12,673 nt of DNA, taken from Rhodobacteraceae bacterium UBA996. GTDB taxonomy: Bacteria; Pseudomonadota; Alphaproteobacteria; Rhodobacterales; Rhodobacteraceae. The translations under genes were made by a program, and so were the position numbers. The stretch lies in assembly GCA_002291955.1 (NCBI GenBank), contig DBBA01000200.1:1758-14430 (forward strand), given 5' to 3'. The notes beneath the pieces are model-generated. The model was not told the DNA's origin. It was given only the letters and a program-made list of their open reading frames with translations, and did no database searches. Below are positions 12,468 to 12,673 of the stretch, piece by piece. Numbering within the stretch: position 1 is the first letter of the stretch; each line of letters opens with the position of its first letter.

Positions 12468-12673
12468 CATCAGACTGATCTTTCCCGGACCGACCTGAAC
12501 CTTCTCGTCCTGTTCGAGACGGTCATGGCCGAAGGCAACGCGGGCCGTGCCGCTGCGCGGCTGAACCTGTCGCCCTCGGCGGTCAGCCACGGGCTGGGGC
12601 GCCTGCGCCGCCTGCTGCATGACCCGCTGTTCCTGCGCACCCCGCGCGGGATGGTGCCGACCGACCGTGCGCG
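12462..12673 (+). CDS. LysR-family transcriptional regulator (partial, 5' part only)
   Basis: The first 70 codons are visible; the gene is cut by the window end. The product begins MLHQTDLSRTDLNLLVLFETVM and carries the winged helix-turn-helix typical of LysR regulators: NAGRAAARLNLSPSAVSHGL with recognition helix SPSAVSHGLGRLRRLL, then DPLFLRTPRGMVPT. An in-frame TGA at 12444 rules out an upstream start, and ATG 12462 fits the family. No Shine-Dalgarno lies at normal distance, so translation may be weak or leaderless. The ligand-binding domain lies outside the window, so the effector is unknown. The likely targets are the divergent ABM-like gene and the DUF924 operon, through the repeated element. 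Confidence 0.92.
   Translation, partial: MLHQTDLSRTDLNLLVLFETVMAEGNAGRAAARLNLSPSAVSHGLGRLRRLLHDPLFLRTPRGMVPTDRA

Overview
This is a very GC-rich, gene-dense alphaproteobacterial chromosome segment, most like the Rhodobacterales/Rhodobacteraceae. The evidence is the divergent hemC/hemE pair, the protein family matches recalled from that group, and a perfect PpsR/CrtJ-type operator (TGTC-N10-GACA) between hemC and hemE. That operator suggests a phototrophic or formerly phototrophic lineage, but no photosynthesis gene lies in the window. I see no tRNA or rRNA gene, CRISPR array, insertion sequence or integrase, and no gene-free stretch longer than about 140 bp.

Layout. (1) 37-2100: tetrapyrrole synthesis, with hemC (minus) and hemE (plus) sharing an 87-bp divergent control region. 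(2) 2185-5184: four consecutive plus-strand genes for unrecognised proteins. Each has one N-terminal hydrophobic segment, and the last two overlap by ATGA. I read them as an undescribed cell-envelope cluster; two of them share a C-terminal PR[IV]L[NQ]GGGA motif. (3) 5189-9429: a tight minus-strand run, in transcription order pyk, a small two-helix membrane protein, rpmI (L35), rplT (L20), an SGNH-type lipoprotein hydrolase and pheS. infC and pheT, frequent partners of these ribosomal and synthetase genes, are absent. (4) 9565-10958: an N-formylglutamate amidohydrolase-family protein coupled by TGATG to a HAD phosphatase. (5) 10977-12673: a LysR-regulator locus. The partial LysR gene runs off the right edge and is divergent from a small ABM-like protein. 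Beyond that lies a two-gene operon in which both genes are broken: a DUF924 gene by a one-base frameshift and a four-helix membrane gene by an in-frame amber codon. A 36-bp imperfect direct repeat lies upstream of both minus-strand transcription units and probably marks a shared operator.

Regulation visible in the sequence: the PpsR-type site overlaps the only hemC promoter candidate. A LacI-family-like palindrome overlaps the -35 of a good pyk promoter. A 10-bp perfect stem lies just before the first envelope gene and would mask its ribosome binding site. The strongest candidates for something new are the envelope cluster and the LysR locus with its duplicated operator and decaying operon. 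Everything else looks like ordinary housekeeping content.
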